Shown piece after piece: positions 8,895-16,768 of a stretch of 64,000 nucleotides of DNA. Position 1 is the stretch's first letter. Every line of letters begins with the position of its first letter. The stretch is from Ensifer canadensis (lineage in GTDB: Bacteria; Pseudomonadota; Alphaproteobacteria; Rhizobiales; Rhizobiaceae): assembly GCF_017488845.2 (NCBI RefSeq), contig NZ_CP083374.1:1-64000 (forward strand), given 5' to 3'. The notes beneath the pieces were generated by a model, which searched no databases, was not told the DNA's origin, and saw nothing but the letters and a program-made list of their open reading frames with translations. Both the position numbers and the translations under genes were made by a program.

Positions 8895-9293
8895 GTTGCC
8901 GGCCAGCAACCTGATTTCACGATCGGGGCGGTTCTCCACAGCCCGTGAATTTCGCACGAAATTACAAGCTCCTAAGCCTGCCGGCATTCGTGGATAACCA
9001 GTGCATCACTTGAGGGTTGCTTCGCCTGCTCCACCGCCGTTTTTCCAGTGGCATGAAATCCATCTAGGGTGCACAAGCTCCGGCGTTCCGGGCGGTTAGT
9101 GTAGCAACTATCAAAGAGGCCGCGCCCTGCTGCCGCAGGCGCGGCCTCCACGCTTTTCAGGACGACATTTTGCGGAACTGTTGAGGTTTGACTGGGCGAC
9201 GCCAACTTTCACATCAACGACGTGAATCGGTTCGCCCCAACCGATTCAAAACTCTCATTGGACGCGGATTCTCCGACGCGCGATGCTGCGTTC
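8895..9293. other. ~400-bp intergenic region with one strong hairpin
   Basis: No convincing gene. The notable feature is the hairpin at 9116-9148. The region might carry a small RNA ending at that hairpin, but no promoter could be assigned. Confidence 0.4.
9116..9148. terminator. Strong GC hairpin (11-bp arms)
   Basis: GAGGCCGCGCC (9116-9126) and GGCGCGGCCTC (9138-9148) are perfect inverted arms around an 11-base loop. CTTTT follows five bases later on the plus strand. It could be a rho-independent terminator of an unannotated transcript. Confidence 0.45.
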
Positions 9294-9587
9294 ATGACCC
9301 AGCAGTGCTCCAACCTCTACTTTCAACGGATAGATCCCAGCCGAAACATGGCGCGCTACTATGCGCTTTCGATCCAGCCGACGCTCTTTGGCGAAATCTC
9401 CCTTATCCGCGCCTGGGGACGCATCGGTACGCTCGGCCAGGAGATGAGCCATCACTTCGCATCCGAGGCCGATGCCATTGCGATCCTTCTCCAAATCGCC
9501 CGCAGAAAGAGGGCGAAAGGCTATGTTGCCAAGGCAATCTGTGGAAAATCACCTGAGGAGGCGGGAGTTGTTGCGCAAGACCGATGA
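9294..9587 (+). CDS. WGR-domain protein
   Basis: A 97-residue protein that is essentially one WGR domain: YFQRIDPSRNMARYYAL, then FGEISLIRAWGRIGTLGQ containing the WGR signature, and a tail with an alternating Lys/Arg/Ala helix. WGR domains occur in eukaryotic PARPs, and stand-alone bacterial versions are common in rhizobia, where their role is not established; nucleic-acid binding is inferred. The start at 9294 is chosen because family members begin only a few residues before the YxxR strand. A GTG at 9222 would add 24 residues with no family resemblance. Confidence 0.75.
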   Translation: MTQQCSNLYFQRIDPSRNMARYYALSIQPTLFGEISLIRAWGRIGTLGQEMSHHFASEADAIAILLQIARRKRAKGYVAKAICGKSPEEAGVVAQDR

Positions 9588-9642
9588 CATTGGCGCCATT
9601 CGGGCAAAGTATCCTTTCGTCAAAAACGAGGAGGAACAACCT

Positions 9643-9921
9643 TTGACCACCACAACTGAAATCGCAGAAAAGATCGCCGGCGAGCATGGCCTGACGAAGG
9701 CTCAAAGCAAAGCCGTCGTTGAATCCGTGCTTGCAGCCATCTCCGCCGCTTCGGTCTCCGGCAACGAAACCTCCCTGCCCGGCTTCGGCAAGTTCAAGGT
9801 CAAGGCCACGCCTGAGCGTGAAGCCCGCAATCCGGCAACCGGAGCGACGATCAAGGTCGCGGCAGCAAGGAAGGTGTCCTTCGTACCGGCAAAGGCTCTG
9901 AAGGACGCACTCAACAAGTAA
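9643..9921 (+). CDS. HU/IHF-like DNA-binding protein (TTG start)
   Basis: A 92-residue HU-family histone-like protein: two N-terminal helices (EIAEKIAGEHGLTKAQSKAVVE), the strand LPGFGKFKVKATPEREARNP, and the C-terminal AAARKVSFVPAKALKDALN. HU proteins bend DNA non-specifically and condense the nucleoid. The TTG at 9643 is chosen because GAGGAGG ends about 8 bases before it and the HU fold begins there. The frame extends upstream but without HU similarity. Its length of about 90 matches the family exactly. The arm sequence is a divergent, Ala-rich type rather than canonical HupB, so it is probably an accessory paralogue. Confidence 0.85.
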   Translation: MTTTTEIAEKIAGEHGLTKAQSKAVVESVLAAISAASVSGNETSLPGFGKFKVKATPEREARNPATGATIKVAAARKVSFVPAKALKDALNK

Positions 9922-9934
9922 CGTCGCAGCTTTT

Positions 9935-9956
9935 GGCCCCGCCTGCTGGCGGGGCC
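9935..9956. terminator. Hairpin after the HU-like gene
   Basis: GGCCCCGCC (9935-9943) and GGCGGGGCC (9948-9956) form a perfect 9-bp stem with a 4-base loop, 13 bases after the HU-like stop. There is no T-run after it on the plus strand, so it may be a transcript-stabilising or weak terminator structure. Confidence 0.5.
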
Positions 9957-10091
9957 ACTGAACTCGCTTGGGCTCTGCGTCCAGGCAAAAGCAGAACCCG
10001 ATGCCATGGGGGTTCTCAGCCGCACGCGTTTAAGCGCCACCGCCGCTGCGCACCATCGTCAAACGCAGTGAAGACGTCCGGCCGGACCGCC

Positions 10092-10310
10092 TTACCCGTC
10101 GAACCGGCCGTTCGAGATGTCCTCGGCCGACGTCACGGAAACCGCGACGCTGACGCCCTTGATCACCGTGCCTCCAGCCCTTTGGAGATCAACGACGGTC
10201 TGAAGGGCGCCTTTGACCGGCACCGTCATCGGCTCGACGGTCCCTGCCTCCAGGTCAATAATATAAAGTCCCTCTTCGCCGGCGAAACCTAAGATCGCAA
10301 GTTTTGCCAT
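10092..10310 (-). CDS. Small hypothetical protein downstream of the SARP-like regulator
   Basis: A 72-residue protein beginning MAKLAILGFAGEEGLYIIDL. I do not recognise a family. It is mildly acidic, with alternating hydrophobic strands and no membrane helix or signal peptide. A G-rich ribosome-binding site lies about 7 bases before the ATG at 10310; another in-frame ATG at 10316 is possible. It starts 28 bp after the stop of the SARP-like regulator on the same strand, so the two form a likely operon. Its function may be linked to that regulator. Confidence 0.6.
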   Translation of the reverse strand: MAKLAILGFAGEEGLYIIDLEAGTVEPMTVPVKGALQTVVDLQRAGGTVIKGVSVAVSVTSAEDISNGRFDG

Positions 10311-10338
10311 GCACATTCCCCCCCGCTCGGTTGAATTT

Positions 10339-12285
10339 CTAGAAGCCTGCCTTCTTGAGACCTTCACGATAGATGTCTTTGTGCCATTTTTCCTTAATCG
10401 GCACGATCGACAACCAGTTTTCGACATCAAAGTCGGGATGGGTTTCTCGGACTCTGGTAACGAATACATGTGCTTTGTCGCGGTGGCCGAGCATGGCCCA
10501 GCTCGCGGCCGCCAACCGGTCGGCGAGGCTGCCATCTGCCATTCTATCGATGTAGCCAATCGCCGCCTCGAAACGGCCGAGACCGTAGCAGGCGCCCGCC
10601 GCCGTCCACAGGTAGGAATCTGGGCTTATGGGATTGAGTTCGATGGCGCGCTCGATGGTCCGACACGCGGTATCCAGACGCGAACAGTGGGCCAAGGCGT
10701 CGGCGTGGTCGGCAATGATATCCGCGTAATGTGGGCTTAGCGTCTCGGCCAGTTGCAAAGTCTCGACACTTTCGTCGAGAGCACCCTGCAGCAGCTTTGC
10801 CACCCCAAGCTCGCGGTAGCCATCCGCCATGTCGCTGCTTGTCTCAATGGCCTGCAAGGCATAGGCCTCAGCCGACTTCAGCAAAACCGCCTCGCCTCGC
10901 GCCGTCAGAAGCCACTCCTCCGAATAGGTTCGTGCAAGCGAGCTGAGCGCCGGCGCGAAGTTGGCGCTTTCCTGCAAAACCGCTTTCATCTCCTTTCGGG
11001 CACGACGCAGGTTTGGCAGCGTCAAGCGGTCGAAAAACCGCCGTCCAAGCAGATAGCGGTGATACGCGGCCGGGTTCCGATCGAAATTGGAGCGCGTGAT
11101 CCTGTGGCGCTCGATTTCGCTCGCGACCGAAAGTGCCAGGCGCCCGGATATGTCACGCCTGTTTTGCGCGAAACGCGCGCCATCAAGGCTGAGGCGCTCC
11201 GCCCAGACAATCTCGCTCGTGGGAAGAAACACGAGCTGTGTGAACAAGGAAAGCGCCTCGTCCACACCGCTCAACCGTGTCTCGAGCACATAGGTCAGGC
11301 CATGATGCTCAAGCATCGCGAGCTGGTCTTCAGTTTTGCGGCTTATCTGCAGGGCGGAGTAAGGTGCCAGCACCTGAACGCTATTCAGCACACAGAAGCC
11401 AATGGTGATGTCCTCCAGAAGCGAGGCCACAATCATCGCTGCGGCGGGTTCGCGGCTGTAGTTGCTGGGCGGGAGCAACGCCAGGCGCGGCAGGCTAGGC
11501 CTTGAATGTTCCGTCAGTTCAGCGGGATTGATGATCTCGACATTTGCCGCCCGCGCCGCGATCTTGGCTGGCGGGAACGATTGTTTCTCCTTCATCCAGG
11601 ATGCGAGCATCTCGTTTCGCCGTTCAAACGTGCGCTTGAGAAGCTCAACCTCTCCCTGCACTTCGTAGGCCTGCAGCAGAAATTTGGGTGCGATCTGGTC
11701 GTTTGAGCCCGTGAGAAAGACGAGAAGCGCGGCCTGTTGGACGACGGCACGCTGGTCAGCTGTGTTGGCCAGAGATGCCATCAGCCGCATGGCATGATCG
11801 AGAGCTATCAGCTGACGCTCTCGCTGCTGCGCTAGCCAGTGGTCAAACAAAGAATTTTGAAGGTCGATTTTATCCAGAAAAGCCGATCGAAGCCGATCAA
11901 CAAGCACCTTGAGTTCATCGAACGAGCCTTCAGGCTCGGCCATCCCAAACAACGAAACATCGCAGGTGATCGAGGATGACTTGAGCTCGATCCCATGGTT
12001 CGAAAAAACAAGAAAATGCACATTGAGCTCGGATTGACGACCTCTGATCCGCGAGATCAACCTGCGAAGATTGGTGAAAGCGACCGATGGCGTTCCCCTG
12101 CCCCAAAGCAGCTCCGCAACCTCCATTCTCGTGGCGGTCCGACGGCCTGTGGAAAAAAGGTAGGCGAGGATCACAAGCGCCTTTGCGGGGAACGGGATGG
12201 CGTGCCCATGCTCATCGAGCAACTCCAGACCGCCAAATGTCCGCAGGCGGAAGATCGTCGACTGTGGTTCGCCGCCTGAATCCAA
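10339..12285 (-). CDS. SARP/BTAD-type transcriptional regulator with TPR repeats
   Basis: A 648-residue regulator. The N-terminus (about 10-105) is an OmpR-like winged helix of the SARP kind (FRLRTFGGLELLDEHG, then NLRRLISRIRG). A bacterial transcriptional activation (BTAD-like) helical region follows, to about 250. Residues about 265-400 resemble the TolB-like domain of the other TPR regulators in this window (LPRLALLPPSNY, TYVLETRLSGVDE, VWAERLSLD). The C-terminal 240 residues are TPR helices (AIELNPISPDSYLW). No membrane helix is present. The downstream small protein is probably co-transcribed. The target genes and ligand are unknown; the MATE exporter gene is divergent, 436 bp away. Confidence 0.8.
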   Translation of the reverse strand: MDSGGEPQSTIFRLRTFGGLELLDEHGHAIPFPAKALVILAYLFSTGRRTATRMEVAELLWGRGTPSVAFTNLRRLISRIRGRQSELNVHFLVFSNHGIELKSSSITCDVSLFGMAEPEGSFDELKVLVDRLRSAFLDKIDLQNSLFDHWLAQQRERQLIALDHAMRLMASLANTADQRAVVQQAALLVFLTGSNDQIAPKFLLQAYEVQGEVELLKRTFERRNEMLASWMKEKQSFPPAKIAARAANVEIINPAELTEHSRPSLPRLALLPPSNYSREPAAAMIVASLLEDITIGFCVLNSVQVLAPYSALQISRKTEDQLAMLEHHGLTYVLETRLSGVDEALSLFTQLVFLPTSEIVWAERLSLDGARFAQNRRDISGRLALSVASEIERHRITRSNFDRNPAAYHRYLLGRRFFDRLTLPNLRRARKEMKAVLQESANFAPALSSLARTYSEEWLLTARGEAVLLKSAEAYALQAIETSSDMADGYRELGVAKLLQGALDESVETLQLAETLSPHYADIIADHADALAHCSRLDTACRTIERAIELNPISPDSYLWTAAGACYGLGRFEAAIGYIDRMADGSLADRLAAASWAMLGHRDKAHVFVTRVRETHPDFDVENWLSIVPIKEKWHKDIYREGLKKAGF

Positions 12286-12721
12286 TCGCTCGACCTCTAT
12301 CAGATTTCCACACGATCCTAAGTTGAAGTAGGCGGAAAATCATGCCGAAGTCAACTTACAGTATCAGAGTGCAACGGCGAACTCTCAAAGTCTCAAAGCT
12401 TCGCACATTTGTCCCAATCAATAGTGCAGCACCACGTCACAATCAGCGCAATGGGGAGCGGGTCTGATGCGTCAACACAGCGAACAAGTTCAAAGCAGCG
12501 TGGCTGAGAAGCGCCGGACCGGCCGCCTTGATAGATCTAAGAATTTGACATCGGGACCGGCAGGCGGATAAAGCTCGGCTAAGGTATCGGGCACCTGCCG
12601 CCTGCGGACGCAAGTCACGGTGAAGCCCGACGATACTCATCTTCTCACCCTCGAAGCATTTCGTCGGTAGGCAAAGCAGGCTCCCTGTCAAATGCGAAAT
12701 GCCTCATTTGAGGAGTGAGCG
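12286..12721. other. 436-bp divergent intergenic region (SARP-like gene / MATE gene)
   Basis: No gene seen. TAAGTTGA (12319-12326) and TCAACTTA (12351-12358) are perfect inverted 8-mers 34-73 bp before the SARP-like start and could be an operator. TTGACA at 12545-12550 with ATAAAG 17 bp later is a possible plus-strand promoter for the MATE gene, giving a leader of about 140 bases. Confidence 0.35.
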
Positions 12722-14119
12722 ATGTCGTCCGGACACGCACAGCAAAATCCGTTCCTGACCGCTCCGATCGGGCGGCTCTTTATTACCAATGCTTTGCCGA
12801 TGATGCTTGTCATGATGATGAGCGGACTATTGACCGTGGTTGATGCCGCCATCCTCGGGCATTTCATTGGTGCCGATGCCCTGGCTGCGGTCAGCATCGT
12901 CTTTCCAGCGGCGATGGTCACCATCGCATTGTCGACGCTTGTCAGCGGCGGCATGTCCAGCCTGCTTGCCCGGCATCTAGGCGCAGGTGCGCGAGACATG
13001 GCGGCGGCAGTATTTGCACGGGCCCACGGTCTCGCGCTCGCGATGGCGCTGGTGCTGATCTTTGCCTTCCTTGTGGGCGGGCGCACCGCCACCGGCCACA
13101 TAGCAGGCACCGAAGGCAACATCGCCGAAATGTCGTATCGCTACCTCCTGATCATGATCTGCGCGACGCCTGTGCAGTTTCTGCTGGGGCTGCACGCGGA
13201 TGCTTGCCGCAACGAAGGCCGCGTGGGCCTGATGGCATTGATGTCGGTCGGGGTAACCTTCGCCAATATCGCGTTCAACTACGTGTTGATCGTCGAGCTC
13301 GATCTTGGCATTGCCGGATCGGCGTTGGGCACGGCGCTGGCCCAGGCCCTTGGCTTGGCACTCCTGGTCGGGATGCGGCTACACGGCGTTTGGATGATAC
13401 CGCTCGCTTCGCTTGGGGCGCATAGTTGGGCCGGTGGCTGGCGGCCCATTGTGCTCCTCGGCATGCCGCTGAGCCTGAGCTTCATCGGCATCGCACTGGT
13501 TGCGGCCGCGGTGATCGCGACATTGCGGCTGACCGCCGGCGCCAGCTACGCCGACACTGCTGCTGCTTATGGCATCGTCATGCGCATTTTCAGCTTTACC
13601 TTCCTGCCACTCATGGCGATCGCGCTCTCCACGCAAAGCATCGTCGGCAACAATGTCGGAGCCGGTTTTTATCAGCGTTCGGACAGAATGTTGCGCCTCG
13701 CAGTAAGCGTTGCGTTTTTCTATTGCGTCGCGGTCGAACTCATCTTGCTGAGCGCAAGCAGCAGGATCGGCGCGGGCTTTGCGCAGGATGCGTCTGTCGT
13801 CGCAGAAGTCGGCGCAATCCTGCGGCCGATGGTTTCTCTTTATCTCTTTACCGGGCCCATTCTGGTGTTCGCGCTTTATTTCCAGGCCGCGGGCCAGCCT
13901 GGGAGAGCGGCGGTGCTGACGCTCGTCAAGCCGTTTGCGCTTAGCCCGCTGCTGATTGTCTGCTTTGGGGTCTTCGGCGACAGCACGGCGATCTGGTTTG
14001 CCTTTCCGGTCACAGACTGCCTTGTGGCCACCCTCGCGACAGCGATCCTTATCCCAATCCTGAAGACCCCCGCACCTGCAGGCGGCTTTGGGCTCAGGGT
14101 CCAAAGGATAACTGTATGA
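12722..14119 (+). CDS. MATE-family multidrug exporter
   Basis: A 465-residue protein with about 12 hydrophobic helices in two MatE repeats (about 20-180 and 240-400). The N-terminal repeat includes MMMSGLLTVVDAAILGHFIGADALAAVS, typical of Na+/H+-coupled MATE antiporters. GAGGAG sits before the ATG. The C-terminus is short and hydrophilic. A convergent TetR gene lies 240 bp away, but the TetR operator is on its far side, so regulation of this exporter by that TetR is not supported. The substrate is unknown. Confidence 0.87.
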   Translation: MSSGHAQQNPFLTAPIGRLFITNALPMMLVMMMSGLLTVVDAAILGHFIGADALAAVSIVFPAAMVTIALSTLVSGGMSSLLARHLGAGARDMAAAVFARAHGLALAMALVLIFAFLVGGRTATGHIAGTEGNIAEMSYRYLLIMICATPVQFLLGLHADACRNEGRVGLMALMSVGVTFANIAFNYVLIVELDLGIAGSALGTALAQALGLALLVGMRLHGVWMIPLASLGAHSWAGGWRPIVLLGMPLSLSFIGIALVAAAVIATLRLTAGASYADTAAAYGIVMRIFSFTFLPLMAIALSTQSIVGNNVGAGFYQRSDRMLRLAVSVAFFYCVAVELILLSASSRIGAGFAQDASVVAEVGAILRPMVSLYLFTGPILVFALYFQAAGQPGRAAVLTLVKPFALSPLLIVCFGVFGDSTAIWFAFPVTDCLVATLATAILIPILKTPAPAGGFGLRVQRITV

Positions 14120-14226
14120 CAAACCAAGCGGGACCACATGAGGCCGGCAGCGTTGCCGGTTGGTGATGACGCAAGGGAGCGATGTGGTGCGGTGCCACGC
14201 GAAGTTTCGTGGCGCCAAAATCAATA

Positions 14227-14329
14227 CTGCATGTTTCCTTAAATCCTATTCGATTTAAGGATAAAAACGTGCAGCAATTCATAGGGCTACAGCGACCTTT
14301 GCGCGTCTAATAGGACGCGCGGCGCTGTA
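14227..14329. repeat. Two-palindrome intergenic element (RIME-like)
   Basis: This element has two adjacent long hairpins. In the first (14227-14274), the arms CTGCATGTTT and AAACGTGCAG enclose a perfect inner stem, CCTTAAATC (14237-14245) and GATTTAAGG (14252-14260). In the second (14288-14329), TACAGCG and CGCTGTA enclose GCGCGTC (14301-14307) and GACGCGC (14314-14320). A roughly 100-bp unit of two large palindromes between genes resembles the Rhizobium-specific intergenic mosaic elements. It sits between two convergent genes and may also terminate transcription from both sides. Confidence 0.65.
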
Positions 14330-14358
14330 ATTTCGCGCCATTGAATTGGCCCGGGACC

Positions 14359-14952
14359 CTACGCGGGCTTCATGAGAAAGCCCGTGGCCAGTGCGTGGAA
14401 AGCGGCTACAGCCTTCGGCAATACGCCCTGCGGATCGTCGCTGGCGGCAATCCAGAGGGCGGCATTGAGCGCAGCGCCACTGAGAAGCCGGGCGGCGGCT
14501 TCCGCGTCCACCGGCTTGAGTATCCCCTGCGCGGTCAGCCGCTCAACTGTGCGCTTTGTCGCCTGAAGACAGCTGCTCTGGCTCGGCCATTGCGATGGAT
14601 CGCCCAAGACAGCAGGTCCGTCGAGCAGAACAATGCGTTGCACTTCTGGGACAAGTGCCATCTCGATATAGGCGGCACCCTCGGCCAGCAAGCCTTGCCA
14701 AGGGTCTGTCGCACGGGCGCCGATCTCCTGCGCGCGCAAAGCCATGTCGGAGTCGATCTGGTTGACGACCGCGGCCAAGAGGCCGCGCTTGTCGCCAAAA
14801 TTGTGGTAAAGCGCCCCTCGCGTGAGCCCGACTTCGGCTGTCAATTCGTCCATTGAAGCAGCGGAATATCCCTTTTCGGCAAAGGCTTTTCGCGCCGCCG
14901 CGATCAGCTTGACGCGGTTTTCCTCCATCGTCTCGACACGCCGTTTCGCCAT
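14359..14952 (-). CDS. TetR-family transcriptional repressor
   Basis: A 197-residue TetR regulator with the N-terminal helix-turn-helix RVKLIAAARKAFAEKGYSAA, then EVGLTRGALYHNFGDKRGLL. The rest is the variable helical ligand-binding domain. I chose the ATG at 14952, preceded by GAGGG, because TetR proteins begin just before helix 1; the frame runs upstream to 15081 but would place its start over the operator. It is divergent from the RidA gene, and a perfect 10-bp-arm palindrome lies 20 bp upstream. The likely role is repression of itself and of the RidA gene. Confidence 0.9.
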   Translation of the reverse strand: MAKRRVETMEENRVKLIAAARKAFAEKGYSAASMDELTAEVGLTRGALYHNFGDKRGLLAAVVNQIDSDMALRAQEIGARATDPWQGLLAEGAAYIEMALVPEVQRIVLLDGPAVLGDPSQWPSQSSCLQATKRTVERLTAQGILKPVDAEAAARLLSGAALNAALWIAASDDPQGVLPKAVAAFHALATGFLMKPA

Positions 14953-14972
14953 CTTGCCCTCAAATTCATATA

Positions 14973-15003
14973 CGCCTCGTATATGGACTTGACATACGAG
15001 GCG
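14973..15003. promoter_or_regulatory. TetR operator: perfect 10-bp inverted repeat with overlapping promoter
   Basis: CGCCTCGTAT (14973-14982) and ATACGAGGCG (14994-15003) are perfect inverted arms around 11 bp, between divergent tetR and ridA. TTGACA (14989-14994, plus strand) overlaps the right arm, with a weak -10 (CTATTT) 17 bp later at 15012-15017. A repressor bound here would block transcription toward ridA. A second small symmetric element, TACG-CAC-CGTA, lies at 15022-15032. Confidence 0.65.
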
Positions 15004-15117
15004 CATTTCGGCTATTTCACATACGCACCGTACATGAAACGAGTGAGCATGGAAAGCGCTTGAAGCGTCGCCTCCGCTCATTGGATGCGGTCAAATGACA
15101 ACAAGGCGAGATCAAAG

Positions 15118-15507
15118 ATGACAGAGCGCGAAGCAATCTTTCCCGCAAACCGGCACGCTCTTTATGAGGAACACGGTTATTCGGCCGCCATTCGATCCGG
15201 TGACCTATTGTTCGTCTCCGGCCAGGTTGGTAGCCGTATCGACGGAACGCCGGAACCCGACTTTGAACGCCAGGTCCAACTGGCCTTCGAAAACCTCAAG
15301 GCGACGCTGAATGCGGCCGGGTGCACATTCGACGATCTTGTCGATGTGACGACGTTCCACACGGATCCCGAGAACCAGTTCGCAACGATCATGACCGTCA
15401 AACAACAGATTTTTAGCAAGCCGCCTTACCCGAACTGGACCGCAGTCGGTGTCAATTGGCTCGCCGGCTTCGACTTCGAGATCAAGGTCATCGCCCGCAT
15501 CCCCTAG
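15118..15507 (+). CDS. RidA/YjgF/YER057c-family enamine deaminase-like protein
   Basis: A 129-residue RidA-family protein, the usual family length, with GDLLFVSGQVGSRIDGTPE, NLKATLNAAGCTFDDLVDVTTF and PPYPNWTAVGVNWLAG. RidA proteins hydrolyse reactive enamine/imine intermediates released by PLP enzymes, while other subfamilies have catabolic roles. The ATG at 15118 follows AGGCGAG; a frame start at 15085 would add 11 residues. The canonical Arg near the C-terminus that binds the substrate carboxylate is not obvious (the segment reads FEIKVIARIP), so it may belong to a non-archetypal Rid subfamily. It is controlled by the divergent TetR and lies beside the PLP-rich ectoine cluster. Confidence 0.85.
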   Translation: MTEREAIFPANRHALYEEHGYSAAIRSGDLLFVSGQVGSRIDGTPEPDFERQVQLAFENLKATLNAAGCTFDDLVDVTTFHTDPENQFATIMTVKQQIFSKPPYPNWTAVGVNWLAGFDFEIKVIARIP

Positions 15508-15686
15508 GCTCCGCCGGCGCGATCGTGGGACAGATTTCTAACAGTCGGTCGCGGTACCAATGGAACATTGGCTCAACTCCGACATTGGGAAGTCCGATGG
15601 TTTCGCCGGCCTTGCTGCTCGAGACGCATACGGCGCCGGCCGCATAGCTCGTTCTCGAATTTGTCAAGCATGAAGGAATTCGGCCC

Positions 15687-16757
15687 TCAGTCCGGAACGA
15701 CAACCAGATTGCCGACAAAAGACTTGGCCATGAAGTCCGTCTGGGCGCGATGAAACTCACGCAGCGGATAGACGCCTGCGACCAGCGGCCGGATTCTGTT
15801 TTCTTCGATATAGCGAACCAAGCGCCTGAAATCGGCCCGGGTGCCCTGGCTTGAACCGTGCAGTTCAAGCTGCTTCAGATACATCGTGCGCAAATCGAGC
15901 TGAACGACGGCGCCGCCGATCGCGCCGGCGGTGGTGTAGCGACCCTCCGGTTTCAGCACCTTCAGAAGATCGTTGAACATCGGGCCGGCAACGAGATCGG
16001 CAACGACATCGATCGGTTTGCCCTGTGATGCTTTGGTGACTGCGTCCACGAGATCGCCTTTGTCGCGCGTGACCACGGCACTGGCGCCGATATCGAGAAG
16101 GGCCTGCTCTTTACCCGCGCTGGTAATGGCTATTGGCACCGCGCCACGAACCCGCGCCAGCTGGATAATGGCGGAACCGACGCCGCCCGAGGCACCAGTC
16201 ACCAGCACGGTCTCGCCGGCGACCAGCCGTGCCCGTTCCAACATGCGTTCCGCCGTCAGGTAGGCACAACAGAACGTCGCCAGCTCGACATCCGTCAGAT
16301 CGGTATCGACGACATGGGCATTTTCCGCTGGCAGCGCCATATATTGAGCATAGCCGCCGTCGCGGCCATGGCCCATGTAATCGATGTCGGCAAGGCTGTC
16401 GTCATCGCGGTTGTAGATCGAAAAATCCACCATCACTCGTTCACCGATACGCGCTGGATCGACGCGCGATCCGGTGGCGACGATGCGACCAACGGCATCG
16501 GTGCCCTGGATGCGTGGGAAAGTGAGGGTGTTGCCCTGGCGACGCCAGGTCGAAACCGCCGCTGCGTCGTCCTCCGTGCCATAGGCGCCCTGGCGCACCC
16601 AGACATCGGTGTTGTTCATTCCGCAGGCCGTCACCCTTATCAGAACCTCGTCGGAGGCCGGCTCCGGCACGGGGACAGCGCCGTTGTAGACGAGCTTGTC
16701 GAGCCCGCCATGACCGACGAGTTGCACCGCGCTCATCGTTGTCGGTATCAAGGTCAT
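15687..16757 (-). CDS. Zinc-type/quinone oxidoreductase-like medium-chain dehydrogenase
   Basis: A 356-residue medium-chain dehydrogenase/reductase. The N-terminal GroES-like domain has VPEPASDEVLIRVTACGMNNTD, in which the catalytic-zinc region reads CGMNNTD. The nucleotide-binding domain has VLVTGASGGVGSAIIQLA. An insertion around residues 60-75 (AYGTEDDAAAV) is longer than in minimal quinone reductases. It starts 11 bp after doeD on the same strand and is probably part of the doeC-doeD transcript. It is not one of the standard ectoine-catabolism enzymes, so a role on an aldehyde or alcohol side product is only an inference. Confidence 0.8.
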   Translation of the reverse strand: MTLIPTTMSAVQLVGHGGLDKLVYNGAVPVPEPASDEVLIRVTACGMNNTDVWVRQGAYGTEDDAAAVSTWRRQGNTLTFPRIQGTDAVGRIVATGSRVDPARIGERVMVDFSIYNRDDDSLADIDYMGHGRDGGYAQYMALPAENAHVVDTDLTDVELATFCCAYLTAERMLERARLVAGETVLVTGASGGVGSAIIQLARVRGAVPIAITSAGKEQALLDIGASAVVTRDKGDLVDAVTKASQGKPIDVVADLVAGPMFNDLLKVLKPEGRYTTAGAIGGAVVQLDLRTMYLKQLELHGSSQGTRADFRRLVRYIEENRIRPLVAGVYPLREFHRAQTDFMAKSFVGNLVVVPD

Positions 16758-16768
16758 AACGGCCTCTC

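Noticed and set aside
12319..12358. TTGAAGTA half-site inside the 12.3-kb inverted repeat as a MarR regulon member
   Set aside because: Only one half of the ACTTCAA-N3-TTGAAGT palindrome is present; the opposing half is missing.
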